A stretch of 64,000 bases of DNA from Microbulbifer agarilyticus (GTDB taxonomy: Bacteria > Pseudomonadota > Gammaproteobacteria > Pseudomonadales > Cellvibrionaceae), in assembly GCF_020171345.1 (NCBI RefSeq), contig NZ_JAIUZM010000001.1, positions 310,001 through 374,000 on the forward strand. The letters are read 5' to 3'. Below are positions 16,385-25,446 of this stretch, piece by piece. The notes beneath the pieces were generated by a model. That model did no database searches and had not been told where the DNA came from. It saw nothing but the letters and a program-made list of their open reading frames with translations. How positions within the stretch are numbered: position 1 is the first letter of the stretch; every line of letters begins with the position of its first letter. Position numbers and translations under genes: made by a program.

Positions 16385-16707
16385 TGGTAACCTGATGTTG
16401 GACAAATAACTAATAAAGGAAGAAAGAAAGACATTTGAGGCGCGGCATTATATCGCCGGGGTCGTAACGCGCACAGTGCGATCCCCGCCCGATTTTCTGT
16501 CGCATTTCTGACCAAAAGAGGACTTAAGCGTCACCAGTGATAAATTCACCCGAAAAATCCGTGACTGAGATCACAGAAAAGGTATGATTACCTCTAAGTC
16601 GACGAAATTGGGGAAAAAACCGCCAATCCACTGTGGTCGACGCCAGGGCCAGCTCATAAAATGCGCGCCCCACAACGATAACACTTCGGGATTTAGGGAA
16701 ATCTACA
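16385..16707. other. Divergent regulatory region between gltX and the pilus locus
   Basis: 323 bp with no gene I can support. It contains a CRP-type site CGTGACTGAGATCACA at 16560-16575, a TATGAT -10-like box at 16583-16588, and the start of the pilin leader with GGGAAAT ahead of the pilin start codon. The gltX promoter should lie near 16400-16470, but no clear pair is visible. Confidence 0.5.
16560..16588 (+). promoter_or_regulatory. CRP-type site and -10 box upstream of the pilin gene
   Basis: CGTGACTGAGATCACA (16560-16575) matches TGTGA-N6-TCACA at nine of ten conserved positions. A TATGAT box follows 7 bp later. The layout resembles that upstream of galU, with the site covering the -35 region. 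Regulation of pili by cAMP-CRP would be in line with the family, but the direction of the effect is inferred. Confidence 0.5.
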
Positions 16708-17328
16708 ATGAAAAAATTTGCGCTTCGCTCTCTGGCAGCCGCTGCGGCTCTGACAGCAGCTTCCTCCGCCTTCGCGGCTACCGATGGCACTGCAGGCTCT
16801 TCTTCCACTGGTGATGCACTGATCACTCTGGAGCTGAGCAAACTGATCTCCATTGCGGGCCTGGACGATATGGACCTGAACTTTGGCAACGGATACGCAG
16901 CAGTAACCGAGTTCTGCGTCGGCCAATCCGGCGGTGTGCGCCAGTATGACGTTACTCTGTCCAGTGCTCATGCGACAGCGGCCGCTACCGGCACCGGCCA
17001 GTTTGGCGGCAACGAATTCCAGCTCTGGAACAATGACGGCGCCAACGCCGATTACATCGGTTATGACGTAACTTATGTGCACGATACCGACGTATCTACT
17101 GCTGTAATTGATGGCACTCCGGTAGCTGCAGGTACCAGCGGCGCGGCGATCGGCACCAGCTTTGGTGATGCCGGCGAAGACCGTCTGGGCGCGCTGAACT
17201 GCACCGACAGCGACGGTGTTAATGCGCGCATCGACGTCGTAGTCCCCTCTGCGGAACTGACCAAAGCCAGTCAGGTTGGCGTGACTACCTTCACCGACAC
17301 CCTGACTGTTACTGTGCAAGCACTGTAA
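16708..17328 (+). CDS. Major pilin subunit, spore coat U / Csu-type
   Basis: 206 residues with a clear signal peptide (MKKFALRSLAAAAALTAASSAFA, cleavage after about 23). The mature part is beta-rich, Gly/Thr/Ala-rich and has two cysteines (EFCVGQ and ALNCTD), as in spore coat protein U domain pilins of archaic chaperone-usher pili. The C-terminal strand TDTLTVTVQAL is the alternating-hydrophobic strand expected for subunit assembly. It is the first gene of the locus, 41 bp ahead of the usher, with a stable hairpin between them that would favour a higher pilin level. Domain naming is by pattern. Confidence 0.85.
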   Translation: MKKFALRSLAAAAALTAASSAFAATDGTAGSSSTGDALITLELSKLISIAGLDDMDLNFGNGYAAVTEFCVGQSGGVRQYDVTLSSAHATAAATGTGQFGGNEFQLWNNDGANADYIGYDVTYVHDTDVSTAVIDGTPVAAGTSGAAIGTSFGDAGEDRLGALNCTDSDGVNARIDVVVPSAELTKASQVGVTTFTDTLTVTVQAL

Positions 17329-17336
17329 TAGCGCTC

Positions 17337-17354
17337 GGCCCGCTACGGCGGGCC
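17337..17354 (+). other. Intercistronic hairpin with UACG tetraloop
   Basis: GGCCCGC and GCGGGCC form a 7-bp stem closed by C(UACG)G, an exceptionally stable tetraloop. It lies 8 bp after the pilin stop and has no T tract. Such structures protect the upstream message from 3' decay or attenuate read-through, so the major pilin would be made in excess over the usher. Confidence 0.65.
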
Positions 17355-17369
17355 AACTCTCCATCCCTC

Positions 17370-19910
17370 ATGAAGCGCTTCACAAGGCGCGCGATTCTCG
17401 GCGCGATACTGCTTCCGATCTCAACCACTGTATGGGGTGCCACCGCAGCATTCACCCTAGAAACCGCTGCGCCCATGGGATTTGAAGAACTCACTGAGCC
17501 CACGCCGATTGTTCTCGACGTTTACTTCGGCGGCAGGCTTCTCAGCCAGAATATCGCCGCTACCGTCGACCTCAATACCCTTACCTTTTCTGACCCCCAG
17601 AAATTATTCGAATTGCTTCCCGCTCTTGAGGACCCGCAGCCGGTGCTTGAGCGCTTACAACAAGCGCTAAAGACTAACAGCCACCTGATATGCCGAACTC
17701 GCACGCAGACAAAGTGCGGCCTTGCGGATGCCGAAATTCTAGAGGTTATCTACAACCCGGATCAGTTTCGCGCGAATATTTTTATTGCCTCGGATTACCT
17801 CGCCAATGCCACCTTGTTAGCCGACCCTTTTTTACCGCCTGCAACCAACCGCTTTGCCATAAGCCAGCGATTGTCCGGCAATTGGTCTGGGGCCAGGGAC
17901 CTCTCGAATAACGAGGATATTAGCGGCCAAAACTTCACGCTTTTTTCAGATTCCGTGGTGAGCTTTGGCGAAGCATCGATTCAGGCGAGAAGCTCTTTCA
18001 GTAACTCAACGATCCAAAATTCGGAAAACAATACGTTCCGTCTATCTGAGCTTTTCTGGACGCGCGACTATCGCGGTCGAGCTATTTCTGCCGGACTATT
18101 CCAGCCGGCAGGTATCGACAGCCCGTTTCTGTCCACCCAAGGAGTTTATGGAGCGGAATACTACAGCTCCAACAATACCCGTATGGACTTGGAAAGCCGT
18201 ACCGGTACACCCATTGAAGTCTTCATGCCGGTCTCCGGCCGCGTGGAAGTGTTCCGCAATGAGCAGCTTATCCACAGCCAGATGCTTGAAGCAGGAAACC
18301 GCCTGCTCAGCACTTATGCCTTCCCGCAAGGTTCCTACGATGTCCGTGTCGTGACCTATGCCGAAGACGGCAGACTGCTCGCCGAAAGCCAACAGTTTTT
18401 TGCCAAGGATTCACGCCTTCCTCCTGCTGACGAATGGCAATGGAATCTAGTGGCTGGCGCTCTTTCTCAGCAGACTTTTACGGATAGCCTACCAGAGGTG
18501 TCTTCAGACTTTCTGATACAGGCAGGCGCGGCCAGACGGCTTGTGGATAATTTTGGTCTTTCAGGCAACCTTGCCGCCAGTGAAAATTCGCAGCAAGTCG
18601 AATTGGGCGCGCGTTGGGTCAGTAAATATATTGACGTGACACCAAGCTGGATGACTACCGATAGCGGGCGTAAAGGCTATCGTGTAAATGTGTCCCTGCG
18701 CAGCCCATGGGCCAACCTGACACTTCAGGAGGCACGGCTTGATTCGTCACAATCAGACGAGTTTGAAGAAAGCGTGGATCTGCTGAGCCAGGGTTATGAC
18801 TACCGTACCGTTTCAGCGGTAATCCCTCTTTTACAGGGCCGTATTAGCGCCCGCTATTCCGAAAGGGCCTCCGGTGTTGCCAGTAGCGACCTGCAGCTCC
18901 AGCTCGCGGATACCGCCTATTCCGGTAATCGATTGAGTACTGTTGAGCTGCAATACCCAATTTTGCGCAGTCGTAGTTGGATTGGTGACATGCGCTTCGG
19001 ATTTAACAAAAGCGAGGCAGACCAAATTTGGACGCTGAACTTTCAGCTGCGCCAGTACAAGGGCCGCTGGAGTAACAGTGGATCTTTACGCACCGAATCC
19101 GGCAACCGCCTGGGAGACCGACACTTTGGCGGTATAGGCACAACCTGGCAGGATGGTGACCTGTTGGCCGCAGAACTGCAAAACCAACTGAATTTTGAAG
19201 CCACCGCGGACAGCCGGGCAATACGCAACAGCACCCGATATGCGGGCCGCCGTGGCAGTTTGACATCCAATCTCAACTACCTCGCGAGCAACCAGGATAC
19301 CCTGAGCTATACCGGCCGCTTTAATACGACATTCGCCAGTGACGGCGAACACTTCTCCTGGGGCGGCGAGAGTACTTATAACAGCAGTATCCTGGTGGAC
19401 ATTGAAGGCGCCAAAGAGGATCAGTTTGAAATTCTGGTCAACGGCAACCGTCGCGGCTATGCGAAAGGGGGCGAACAATCGCTGATTAGCGTACCCGCTT
19501 TTGAAAACTACGATATTGCCGTACGTCCACTAGGCGATGGCTTCTACAGCTATACCGACAACAGTGAGTCGATAACCCTGTATCCAGGAAATATGGCCAG
19601 CACGCACTATGAGATCAAAACGCTCATACTGGTGCTGGGCAAACTTGTCCGCGACGACAAGCCCGTGACGGGTGCCACCTTCCGTATCGGTGAGCAGAAA
19701 ACCAAATCTGATAACAATGGAATCTTCCAGCTCGAATACTATGCTGCCCCAGGTAAGAGAAACTTTTCCTATATTATTTGGAATGATTGCGAAGTACCGC
19801 TCGAGAAATTACTCGGCGACCGCAGCTGGCTAAACCTGGGGACGATTGATCTGAACAAGGCAAGTTGTGATTTTGACCAGGAGGGGCAGCCACTTGCGTC
19901 AACTCACTAA
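17370..19910 (+). CDS. Outer-membrane usher, CS1/TcfC-type
   Basis: 846 residues with signal peptide (cleavage near residue 23, VWG-A). The N-terminal periplasmic domain contains the paired cysteines HLICRTRTQTKCG. The barrel region carries many alternating beta strands (SQRLSGNWSG, YRVNVSLRSPW, RISARYSERASG). The plug-like segment FMPVSGRVEVFRNEQLIHSQMLEAGNRLLSTYAFPQGSYDVRV lies near residues 280-325. The C-terminal domain (ILVLGKLVRDDKPVTGATFRIG to DCEVPLEKLLGDRSWLNLGTIDL) matches the CS1-pilus usher ending I know from CooC/TcfC. It exports and polymerises the neighbouring pilin. There is no strong ribosome-binding site, and the tip gene overlaps its 3' end. Confidence 0.9.
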   Translation: MKRFTRRAILGAILLPISTTVWGATAAFTLETAAPMGFEELTEPTPIVLDVYFGGRLLSQNIAATVDLNTLTFSDPQKLFELLPALEDPQPVLERLQQALKTNSHLICRTRTQTKCGLADAEILEVIYNPDQFRANIFIASDYLANATLLADPFLPPATNRFAISQRLSGNWSGARDLSNNEDISGQNFTLFSDSVVSFGEASIQARSSFSNSTIQNSENNTFRLSELFWTRDYRGRAISAGLFQPAGIDSPFLSTQGVYGAEYYSSNNTRMDLESRTGTPIEVFMPVSGRVEVFRNEQLIHSQMLEAGNRLLSTYAFPQGSYDVRVVTYAEDGRLLAESQQFFAKDSRLPPADEWQWNLVAGALSQQTFTDSLPEVSSDFLIQAGAARRLVDNFGLSGNLAASENSQQVELGARWVSKYIDVTPSWMTTDSGRKGYRVNVSLRSPWANLTLQEARLDSSQSDEFEESVDLLSQGYDYRTVSAVIPLLQGRISARYSERASGVASSDLQLQLADTAYSGNRLSTVELQYPILRSRSWIGDMRFGFNKSEADQIWTLNFQLRQYKGRWSNSGSLRTESGNRLGDRHFGGIGTTWQDGDLLAAELQNQLNFEATADSRAIRNSTRYAGRRGSLTSNLNYLASNQDTLSYTGRFNTTFASDGEHFSWGGESTYNSSILVDIEGAKEDQFEILVNGNRRGYAKGGEQSLISVPAFENYDIAVRPLGDGFYSYTDNSESITLYPGNMASTHYEIKTLILVLGKLVRDDKPVTGATFRIGEQKTKSDNNGIFQLEYYAAPGKRNFSYIIWNDCEVPLEKLLGDRSWLNLGTIDLNKASCDFDQEGQPLASTH

Positions 19911-20895
19911 ACTATTTCTGCTGTTATTAGCGCTAACTCTCTTGTCCGGCAATAAAGCCTTTGCCAATGACTATTGCTCCGTCGACTTTGCGCTCAGGGT
20001 TTGTAATCTGGATGGCGAAACACTGGATCAACAGTATGCAAACGGTACTGGAGAAAGTGCCGATCTGAATTTTGAAGTGCAAAGCTGTAAGTGGCAGTCC
20101 AACAAGAATGCATGCCACCCATCCAACTTCCTCGCCTATCTCGTGTCAATTACCGCAGATAATGACGGGACGAACTTCTTATTGACCGGCCCCGGCAATG
20201 TGACGCTGCCGGTATCCATCAGTTATACCGACGCAACCAATTTTAGCGCTGCCATTCCCGCGGACGGCAGCGAAGTGGAAATGAACGGCACCAACACCTT
20301 GCAGCCGGTAGCGATTACCGTAACGGTGGATCCGCTCGCAACACAGGGACTGGCTCCGGGCACTTACAGTGCACCATTTACGTTCGCAGCCCGCCAGACC
20401 GGCGGTTGTGGCAGCAGTGGTTGCACCGAATTTAACGATATCGCTTTTACCGTAAACGTCACCATTCCTTCACAAATTGTCGTGAGGCGGCTGAACGATA
20501 TTCCGCTTATCCGACCCGCCAGCGCCAGCCAGCCGATCATGCAGCGGGAGGATATCTGTGTTGGTGGGACAGGGTTCAGTGAATACAACGTGTCATTCTT
20601 GAGTGAGAATGGCACGACCGGAACGGGCAGTGGAAGTTATCCGTTTCAGCTCAATGGCAGCAATACTACGGATGCGATGCCATACGAGGTCGCGTTTGCA
20701 GGATCAATCTCGGCGGTTAGCGGAACCTCCGCTGCAAGTGACGGCACCGTGCCGGGCACCTTCACCCGCACAACCGACCTTTCCTGCAACCTCGATAATG
20801 CGACCATTTTTATCACTGTGCAGGCCTCTGACTGGACGAGTGCCGTCGACACGCAATATACCGATACCTTGCATATTACGGTGACGCCAGAGTAA
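19894..20895 (+). CDS. Pilus tip or minor subunit with two SCPU-type domains
   Basis: I choose the TTG at 19894 because AGGAGGGG sits 8 bp ahead and the frame then begins with a perfect signal peptide (RQLTKLFLLLLALTLLSGNKAFA). Translation therefore starts inside the usher gene. The 333-residue protein has two beta-rich halves: about 25-180, with cysteines in DYCSVDFALRVC and SCKWQSNKNACH, then about 195-333, ending TQYTDTLHITVTPE. The second half resembles the pilin C-terminal strand. Two-domain tip adhesins of Csu pili (CsuE) have this plan. The match is by architecture only. Confidence 0.8.
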   Translation: MRQLTKLFLLLLALTLLSGNKAFANDYCSVDFALRVCNLDGETLDQQYANGTGESADLNFEVQSCKWQSNKNACHPSNFLAYLVSITADNDGTNFLLTGPGNVTLPVSISYTDATNFSAAIPADGSEVEMNGTNTLQPVAITVTVDPLATQGLAPGTYSAPFTFAARQTGGCGSSGCTEFNDIAFTVNVTIPSQIVVRRLNDIPLIRPASASQPIMQREDICVGGTGFSEYNVSFLSENGTTGTGSGSYPFQLNGSNTTDAMPYEVAFAGSISAVSGTSAASDGTVPGTFTRTTDLSCNLDNATIFITVQASDWTSAVDTQYTDTLHITVTPE

Positions 20896-20910
20896 CGCCC
20901 CGGGCGTTAC
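20892..20910. repeat. 19-bp palindrome holding both convergent stop codons
   Basis: GTAACGCCC and GGGCGTTAC flank a single C. The TAA of the tip gene (20893-20895) and the TAA of the chaperone gene on the minus strand (20909-20907) are the two arms of the same palindrome. As RNA it gives a GC-rich hairpin on either strand but without a T tract, so it may act as a weak bidirectional end signal. Confidence 0.7.
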
Positions 20911-21587
20911 AGTGGTAGTTTTACGGTTTCCGACTTATCCCCATCAAACGCGCGGACTGCCAAATAGCCGCCTTTTTTATCCAAGGGAACTCGCTTTTCC
21001 GCGCCCGGGTACAGTCTTCCAGCCAGCTCGACAGGTGAACACTGCTGCTCTGATACACAGTGCTGAACGCCAATGATTTCCGCATTCACGGCGCCGTTGT
21101 TTTTCAGGTTGATCTGGTCGCCAGAGTGCTCGAGCTGCAATGCATAGGTTCCGCCGACCGGCTGCACAAAAATCAGCGCCTGAAATGCCACCAGGACTTT
21201 TAAGCCCGATGCCTCTGTGGTGATTTCTCCTACCACCGGCTTAAAGGTTACCCGATAGACCCTTTCCCGTTCGATTCCAGATTCCACATTCATCAGGCGA
21301 AAACGCTTTTGTGCCCCTGCTGGAATCACGGCCTTGCTCGGGCTAATCAACAATTTAAAGTCTTCGGGATTCACGACAGGAACAAGCTTTTCATTTTCCG
21401 TCCCCGGGTTATCCACGCGGAACACTTCTGTCTGGACGTACAGAGTTTCCTGATCCGGGTTGTACACAACGATGTCTTCCCGGGCATTGGGAATCGCGTC
21501 CATATGGACGATCATTTTATCCAGAGACATCGCCGCCCAGGCCGGGCCGGCCACACAGATAAGCAGAACTGCCAAAAGCTTTTTCAT
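20907..21587 (-). CDS. Periplasmic pilus chaperone
   Basis: 226 residues with signal peptide MKKLLAVLLICVAGPAWAA. The immunoglobulin-like domain 1 carries LDKMIVHMDAIPNAREDIVVYNPDQETLYVQTEVFRV and LLISPSKAVIPAGAQKRFRLMN, followed by RVYRVTFKPV. That is the chaperone G1-strand region with its conserved basic cleft residue in YRV-F. Domain 2 has cysteines HCVSEQQC. It should guide the neighbouring pilins to the usher. Unusually it is on the opposite strand, converging on the pilin-usher-tip operon, so the locus needs two promoters. Confidence 0.9.
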   Translation of the reverse strand: MKKLLAVLLICVAGPAWAAMSLDKMIVHMDAIPNAREDIVVYNPDQETLYVQTEVFRVDNPGTENEKLVPVVNPEDFKLLISPSKAVIPAGAQKRFRLMNVESGIERERVYRVTFKPVVGEITTEASGLKVLVAFQALIFVQPVGGTYALQLEHSGDQINLKNNGAVNAEIIGVQHCVSEQQCSPVELAGRLYPGAEKRVPLDKKGGYLAVRAFDGDKSETVKLPL

Positions 21588-21690
21588 AATCCGCTACTAG
21601 CTAAATCGTTTCGTATTTGTAGCCATTTTAAGGGGCTGGTGCGGATAAACAACCAGAAACATCCGGGATTTTTTAGGGGCGATTCAGGCT

Positions 21691-22314
21691 CTATTCAGCG
21701 GCGATGAGCACTTGTTTTGGTGAGGGCTGCTCGCCATCCGATGAGGGGAGAGGGATACAGGTTTTGCCACCAGAATAACGAAGTGAATGGTAACCATCAG
21801 GTATTGTCGACTCAGAGTCTGACACAAGCCAACTTACCCGAAAGGCACTTCTGGGGAAGTGGTGTAAACACAGCGTGGGGGATGTCGCGGAATGATGCCC
21901 GGAAAACTGAACGGATGTACGTTCGGCATTGGCAGCATTGGAGCCCGAGGCTTCGAGCGTGACGCTGGGAGGCAGTATCAGGCTTATGCGAACGGTTCCT
22001 GTGGCCGTTTCCCCAACACTACTGGCAACCGTGATCTCGGTCCCTCCCACACCTACCCCCAATACCACAAGAGGCAGTAACAGTAGCCCACTCCACGAGC
22101 ATAATTTCGCCGTTTTCTTCTGCGGGAACACCTTCGTCAACGAAACTTCAGATGCCAGTGCCAACTTCAATACCTCTAACACAACGATGCGAGCTTCTTT
22201 CAGTGTAGGCGGGGTCTCCCGAATGACTGCGTGTAGGAGGGATGCGGAAAAACGTGGCGTCAAAGCATGCGCCACCAGTTCCTTGCAAGCGGCCACACAG
22301 CAACTATTTTTCAA
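21691..22314 (-). CDS. Exported protein of the pilus locus, unrecognised
   Basis: The open frame spans 207 codons from a TTG at 22314, but the likely protein starts later, around 22140-22160, ahead of KKTAKLCSWSGLLLLPLVVLGVGVGG. That stretch looks like a signal peptide or single membrane anchor. After it comes a beta-like segment (TGTVRISLILPPSVTLEASG) and two cysteines (TLCLHHF, KTCIPLP). It lies just upstream of the chaperone on the same strand, so the two probably form an operon, which suggests a minor subunit or accessory pilus factor. I cannot name a family, and the start is unsettled. Confidence 0.55.
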   Translation of the reverse strand: MKNSCCVAACKELVAHALTPRFSASLLHAVIRETPPTLKEARIVVLEVLKLALASEVSLTKVFPQKKTAKLCSWSGLLLLPLVVLGVGVGGTEITVASSVGETATGTVRISLILPPSVTLEASGSNAANAERTSVQFSGHHSATSPTLCLHHFPRSAFRVSWLVSDSESTIPDGYHSLRYSGGKTCIPLPSSDGEQPSPKQVLIAAE

Positions 22315-22382
22315 TTAGAGATTTTGCGGTATCTCCCTCCTTTTCCACACAATAAGGCTACGCCTGGCGGGAACCCCTATCG

Positions 22383-23075
22383 ATGTTGATTGCGCACTTA
22401 GGCGACAAAATCCACCATCCGGAAAATACCCTTGCCGCCTTCGAGGCCGCCCACGGTCTTGGCGCCTGCGCCATCGCCACCGAAGTACAGTTCAGCAAGA
22501 ACCAGACACCCTGGTGCTGTACCGGTGATGGCATGGCATTCCCTCAGGCTGCGATCTCTGCGCCGCTGCGCTGCCTGAAAGACAAAGACCTCAGGACTCT
22601 GCCTCTCAGCAGTTTTCAGCAGCTGGTGAATTGGGCCAATCGCCACCGACATCTCGAGTGGTTTGTGGAACTGAATCCCGACACGTTGGCGCAGATTGGT
22701 GCAGAGACGGCCATTGAGCGCTTACTGGAGGACATTCACGGCCCTACGGACAATTTCGTTCTACTCACTTCGGACCTGCGCAGCCTGCGGCTGGCACGCA
22801 ATCAGGGTTTTGATGTGGTGGCGCTGCGGGTGCCGAGTGTGTCTTATTGCCTGTCTGCGGAAGTGGTTACCCTGGCGCCGGATTACCTGCTAATTGACCA
22901 GACGGCGGTGGACTGTCAGGAACTGCCCCCGGGCCCCTGGCAATGGGTCGTGCATGAAATCAATACCACCCAGGGCGCGGTGCACTGGCGCCACCGGGGT
23001 GCCCACCATATTCTCACCGGCAACCTGCCGCTGCTAATGCGTTCGCGCGAGGCCAGCAATGTCTACGGAATATGA
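22383..23075 (+). CDS. Degenerate glycerophosphodiester phosphodiesterase-like protein
   Basis: 230 residues with a recognisable GDPD fold. LIAHLGDKIHHPENTLAAFEAA matches the N-terminal HRG...PENT motif, and WFVELNPDT, VLLTSDLRSLRLAR and APDYLLID match later strands. Key catalytic positions are changed: HRG is HLG, the metal-binding ExD is ATEV, and the HD pair is TGD in CCTGDGM. It is therefore probably inactive or altered. The 3' end overlaps the glycerol-3-phosphate dehydrogenase gene by 17 bp, which keeps the glycerophosphodiester theme: an active enzyme would release the substrate of the next protein. Confidence 0.8.
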   Translation: MLIAHLGDKIHHPENTLAAFEAAHGLGACAIATEVQFSKNQTPWCCTGDGMAFPQAAISAPLRCLKDKDLRTLPLSSFQQLVNWANRHRHLEWFVELNPDTLAQIGAETAIERLLEDIHGPTDNFVLLTSDLRSLRLARNQGFDVVALRVPSVSYCLSAEVVTLAPDYLLIDQTAVDCQELPPGPWQWVVHEINTTQGAVHWRHRGAHHILTGNLPLLMRSREASNVYGI

Positions 23076-24267
23076 TGTTCTGGTTGTCGGGGCTGGCATT
23101 CAGGGAGCGGGCGTTGCCGAGGCGCTGACGGCCGAGGGCTACCGTGTGGCCATTCTCGAACAGGAGGCCATCGCCTGTGGTACGTCTTCACGCTCCTCCA
23201 AACTGATCCACGGCGGACTGCGCTATTTGGAAAGCGGCCAACTCTCACTGGTGCGTGAATGCCTGAACGAGCGTCGCTGGCTGCTAACCAACAAGCCAGA
23301 CCTGGTGCATATGGTGCCGTTTATGATCCCGGTGTACCGGCACAGCCGCCGCGCACCCTGGAAGATCAGACTCGGGCTAAGCCTGTACGCACTGCTGGCC
23401 GGGGTGTTTTCTTCGCAATCCCGTTTTCGCAAGATCAATATTCACGATCACCAGGCTCTTTCTGGGCTGAATAGTGATGACCTCATCGCGGTGTACCGCT
23501 ATTTCGACGCGCAGACCGATGATGCGGCGCTAACACAGGAAGTCATCCGCACCGCGGAACGCGGTGGCGCAGAGTTGATCTGCCCGGGAAGCTTGGTGGG
23601 CGCGGAAGTCACTGACCGCTTCGTGCGTGCGGATTATTTCCATCAGGGGCAGTTAAACACCCTGCACTGCCGCACGCTGGTGAACTGCACCGGCCCGTGG
23701 ATTAGCGAGACCAACAGCAAGTGCGCCCCCGGCGCCAAACTGCCGCCCCTGGAGCTGGTGGCAGGCACCCATATTCAGGTACCACTGAAAATCTCTAACA
23801 AGATTTTTTATGTGGAAGCGGAAGACGGTCGCGCGGTGTTTGTGATGCCCTGGCAAGGCGAAACCTTGGTAGGTACTACCGAGCGCCCCTACCACGGTAA
23901 TCCTTCCGAGGTAAAACCGACGCTCGAGGAAAAGGCGTATCTGCTGCGGACCCTGAAGCAATACTTCCCGGAAACCCGCCCGCTGCAGTTAAGTGAGCTC
24001 AGCGACAGCTGGGCCGGTTTGCGTGTATTGCCAGGCGCCAACAACAACCCCTTCTCCCGCAGCCGCGAAACCATGATCTGCTGCGACGATGACAAACACC
24101 CGCGTATCGTAGCGGTAGCAGGTGGCAAGCTCACCAGTTATCGGGCCACCGCGCGCAGTGTACTGAAAAAAATACGGCCGCAGCTGGACTCAAACCGTGA
24201 CTGGAGCCCTGCGGCAATGGCCTCGGAACAGAGCAGCAAGGAAGGAGCCAAGGAGCGTAACCTCTAG
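23059..24267 (+). CDS. FAD-dependent glycerol-3-phosphate dehydrogenase, short form
   Basis: Oxidises glycerol-3-phosphate to dihydroxyacetone phosphate with electrons to quinones at the inner membrane. The 402-residue protein starts with the FAD motif DVLVVGAGIQGAGVAEALTAEGYRV, then GTSSRSSKLIHGGLRYLESG, the GlpD hallmark. AVFVMPWQGETLVGTTERPY and GLRVLPGANN complete the substrate domain. Canonical GlpD is about 500 residues; the C-terminal helical DAO_C domain is missing here, and the protein ends soon after AVAGGKLTSYRATA. The start lies inside the preceding gene. Confidence 0.9.
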   Translation: MSTEYDVLVVGAGIQGAGVAEALTAEGYRVAILEQEAIACGTSSRSSKLIHGGLRYLESGQLSLVRECLNERRWLLTNKPDLVHMVPFMIPVYRHSRRAPWKIRLGLSLYALLAGVFSSQSRFRKINIHDHQALSGLNSDDLIAVYRYFDAQTDDAALTQEVIRTAERGGAELICPGSLVGAEVTDRFVRADYFHQGQLNTLHCRTLVNCTGPWISETNSKCAPGAKLPPLELVAGTHIQVPLKISNKIFYVEAEDGRAVFVMPWQGETLVGTTERPYHGNPSEVKPTLEEKAYLLRTLKQYFPETRPLQLSELSDSWAGLRVLPGANNNPFSRSRETMICCDDDKHPRIVAVAGGKLTSYRATARSVLKKIRPQLDSNRDWSPAAMASEQSSKEGAKERNL

Positions 24268-24341
24268 TAGTACTTGACTAGGTACTTGATGCCCTGCTGC
24301 CTGTTATACTGCGGGCAGAATTTCCCCCTGATTTGCTGGTT

Positions 24342-25394
24342 ATGTCCGACGCACCCTCTTCCACTCCATCTTCTACCTCTGCGGCAACGAACCCGGCCTC
24401 GCGCCCGACCTCCGGCACTGCCACTGCGGTATCCCATCGTTTTTGCACCGCACCGCTGATGGATTGGAGCGACCGCCACTGCCGCTACTTTTGGCGGCTG
24501 TTCAGTAAAAACGCCCTGCTGTACACGGAAATGGTGACCACCGGTGCGATCTTGTTTGGCAACCAGCAGAGCCACTTGGACTTTAACGTGGAGGAGCAAC
24601 CGGTGGCGCTGCAGCTAGGTGGCAGCGACCCGAAAGACCTGGCGCGCTGTGCGGAAATTGCCGAGCAATGGGGCTACAGCGAACTGAACCTGAACTGCGG
24701 CTGCCCCAGTGACCGGGTGAAAAAAGGCCGCTTCGGCGCCTGCCTGATGGCAGAACCGGATCTGGTGGCTGAATGCCTGGGCGCCATGCGCGAGGCGGTT
24801 TCGATCCCGGTGACGGTGAAGCACCGCATCGGTATCGACGATATGGAAGACTACCCGGGGCTGACACGCTTTGTGGAAGCGCAGGCGCGGGCCGGCATTA
24901 CCACCTTCATTGTGCACGCGCGCAAGGCCTGGCTGAACGGCCTGAGCCCAAAGGAGAACCGCGAGATACCACCACTTAAATACGACATGGTGTATCAGCT
25001 GAAGAAGGATTATCCGGAGCTGGAAATTGTGTTGAACGGTGGCATCAACACCATTGAAGAGTGCCAGCACCATCTACAGCTGCTCGATGGTGTTATGCTC
25101 GGGCGCGCGGCGTATCAGACGCCAGCGCTGCTGGCTGATGTGGACGCTGCCCTGTTTGGCGGTGAACCGGGGCCAACCCCGGCGCAGGTCGTGCAACAGA
25201 TGTTGCCGTATATTGAGCAGGAGCTGACGAAAGGGCAGCACCTGAAACACATTACCCGCCACATGATGGGGCTGTTTCAAGGCGTGCCCGGCGCACGCCG
25301 CTTCCGCCGCCACTTGAGTGAGCGCGCGCACAAGGCGGGCGCCGGACCGGAAATACTGGAGCAGGCGCTTGGACTGGTGACCAGCGCTGCCTAA
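24342..25394 (+). CDS. dusA: tRNA-dihydrouridine(20/20a) synthase
   Basis: Flavin enzyme that reduces uridines 20 and 20a in the D loop of tRNA. The ATG at 24342 gives 350 residues, with a Ser/Thr/Pro-rich leader of about 35 residues before the domain. Family motifs are clear: [32 protein letters not shown], and [23 protein letters not shown] with the catalytic cysteine of the CGCPS motif. [34 protein letters not shown] and NGGINT follow. The NREIPPL signature is specific to DusA rather than DusB or DusC. Confidence 0.95.
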   Translation: MSDAPSSTPSSTSAATNPASRPTSGTATAVSHRFCTAPLMDWSDRHCRYFWRLFSKNALLYTEMVTTGAILFGNQQSHLDFNVEEQPVALQLGGSDPKDLARCAEIAEQWGYSELNLNCGCPSDRVKKGRFGACLMAEPDLVAECLGAMREAVSIPVTVKHRIGIDDMEDYPGLTRFVEAQARAGITTFIVHARKAWLNGLSPKENREIPPLKYDMVYQLKKDYPELEIVLNGGINTIEECQHHLQLLDGVMLGRAAYQTPALLADVDAALFGGEPGPTPAQVVQQMLPYIEQELTKGQHLKHITRHMMGLFQGVPGARRFRRHLSERAHKAGAGPEILEQALGLVTSAA

Positions 25395-25446
25395 GCGCAA
25401 GAACGATTTTGAATACAGGTTTTAACGATAAGGACGTGGGGACGAA

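Noticed and set aside
21929-22318. 129-codon plus-strand frame in the pilus locus
   Set aside because: It is antisense to the exported protein at 21691-22314, which has a hydrophobic export segment; the plus frame has none.
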